A stretch of 43,951 nucleotides of DNA. Source: an uncultured Psychroflexus sp. (GTDB lineage Bacteria; Bacteroidota; Bacteroidia; Flavobacteriales; Flavobacteriaceae). Shown one piece after another: positions 43,352 to 43,951 of the stretch (its first letter is position 1; each line of letters starts with the position of its first letter). The notes beneath the pieces are model-generated. The model was not told where the DNA came from. It ran no database searches and saw only the letters and a list, made by a program, of their open reading frames with translations. The stretch covers positions 1 through 43,951 of the forward strand of contig CAJXVZ010000023.1 of NCBI GenBank assembly GCA_913062845.1, read 5' to 3'. The translations under genes were made by a program, and so were the position numbers.

Positions 43352-43951
43352 TTATTGCTTTACAAACGCTATACTCAAATCTGTTACTTCTCTCAGCTCT
43401 TCAGAAAGCTTGGAATTTTCCCATGGTTGCGACGTATTATATGTGTGTGTAGCATTTTCAATAATTCTCAACTCTGCTTTGGAGCATGCCTTGAACAGGT
43501 CCTTTGCATTATCTAATTTCACAGTTTCGTCACGACTGCCGTGAACAATGAGATAAGGAACATCTAATCTTTGAACGGCACTTTTAATATCAAATCTTTC
43601 CTCATTTCGTTCAAAATCTTCAAAAAACTGGATATCATGAGGCATGTCTTGTTTTGTTCTTCCGTTTTTGACGTAATACACACCTTCTTTTTTCCATTTT
43701 TCAAGTCGTTCGCCACCCGGAAACCTGCTTTTGAAATCACTCACGGCCGACCAGGTTATCAATTTCTTAATGGCTTTATTTTCACTGGCCATTAAACAGG
43801 CTATTCCGCCTCCGCGACTATGACCTATCAGTGAGATGTCACTTGTTAGGATTTTTGGCAGAGGTCTTTCCTGAGCTTTAATGAATTGAAGAACCTGAGA
43901 GAGGTCGCTCATTTGTTTAGAGTAATTATCTTTTGAAAAAGCCTCTAGGTC
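43352..43951 (-). CDS. Alpha/beta hydrolase, 5' end outside the window
   Basis: The frame stays open through the window edge: upstream of MSDLSQ it reads DLEAFSKDNYSKQ, so the internal Met at 43912 is not the true start and the N-terminus is missing. Visible are the nucleophile elbow LIGHSRGGGIACLMA (Ser), acid HGSRDETVKLDNA (Asp) and NATHTYN (His), the full serine-hydrolase triad of the alpha/beta fold, as in dienelactone hydrolase/DUF1100-type esterases. First gene, as far as seen, of the operon hydrolase-SGNH-DUF2851. Substrate unknown. Confidence 0.88.
   Translation of the reverse strand, partial: DLEAFSKDNYSKQMSDLSQVLQFIKAQERPLPKILTSDISLIGHSRGGGIACLMASENKAIKKLITWSAVSDFKSRFPGGERLEKWKKEGVYYVKNGRTKQDMPHDIQFFEDFERNEERFDIKSAVQRLDVPYLIVHGSRDETVKLDNAKDLFKACSKAELRIIENATHTYNTSQPWENSKLSEELREVTDLSIAFVKQ

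Overview
The window looks like chromosomal DNA of a member of the Flavobacteriaceae (Bacteroidota). The evidence is AT-rich DNA, several -7 boxes of the TAnnTTTG type typical of this phylum, type IX secretion (T9SS) C-terminal sorting domains on two surface proteins, a fused E1 alpha/beta 2-oxoacid dehydrogenase, the rplM-rpsI-rpsB-tsf ribosomal operon, and a TonB-dependent receptor and TonB-like protein. I see no tRNA, rRNA, CRISPR array or insertion sequence. Most genes are conserved flavobacterial housekeeping genes.

Layout. 0.3-6.1 kb: a TonB-dependent receptor and a divergent, secreted Asp-box (sortilin-like) beta-propeller protein. 6.2-10.7 kb: a PLP-dependent enzyme, a leucine-rich-repeat T9SS cargo protein and a small outer-membrane barrel. 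10.7-14.1 kb (minus strand): aminotransferase, murB and a BaiN/HI0933-type flavoprotein, tightly packed. 14.2-15.6 kb: a secreted aspartic protease with a PDZ domain. 15.6-19.5 kb (minus): a CheY-like response regulator downstream of a large multi-PAS histidine kinase broken by two frameshifts and two nonsense codons. 19.8-23.9 kb: a GH15 glucoamylase/trehalase-like enzyme, divergent from a trehalose-phosphate synthase/phosphatase fusion. 24.0-27.8 kb: fused branched-chain-type E1 and purK. 28-32 kb: a small membrane protein, a TonB-like protein and cytochrome bd oxidase (cydAB). 32.1-34.5 kb: a ketoacyl synthase III, a small methyltransferase-like protein and a GT2 glycosyltransferase in one cassette. 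34.6-37.4 kb (minus): rplM-rpsI-rpsB-tsf. 37.9-40.9 kb: a large beta-helix T9SS cargo gene with two in-frame stops. 41.0-44.0 kb: aroQ, then a minus-strand operon of an alpha/beta hydrolase (cut by the window edge), an SGNH hydrolase and a DUF2851 protein.

Most notable points. (1) The phosphatase half of the trehalose synthase fusion has lost both catalytic aspartates of HAD motif I (DxD is GYN here), while later motifs remain. (2) Three identical 10-bp repeats, spaced exactly 21 bp apart, lie just upstream of the broken beta-helix gene; this is the geometry of helically phased regulator sites. (3) Two large genes, the sensor kinase and the beta-helix protein, carry internal stops although the sequence after each stop still reads as normal protein. 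(4) A 31-bp palindrome with 13-bp perfect arms lies upstream of purK. I did not find a convincing new multi-gene defence or mobile system.
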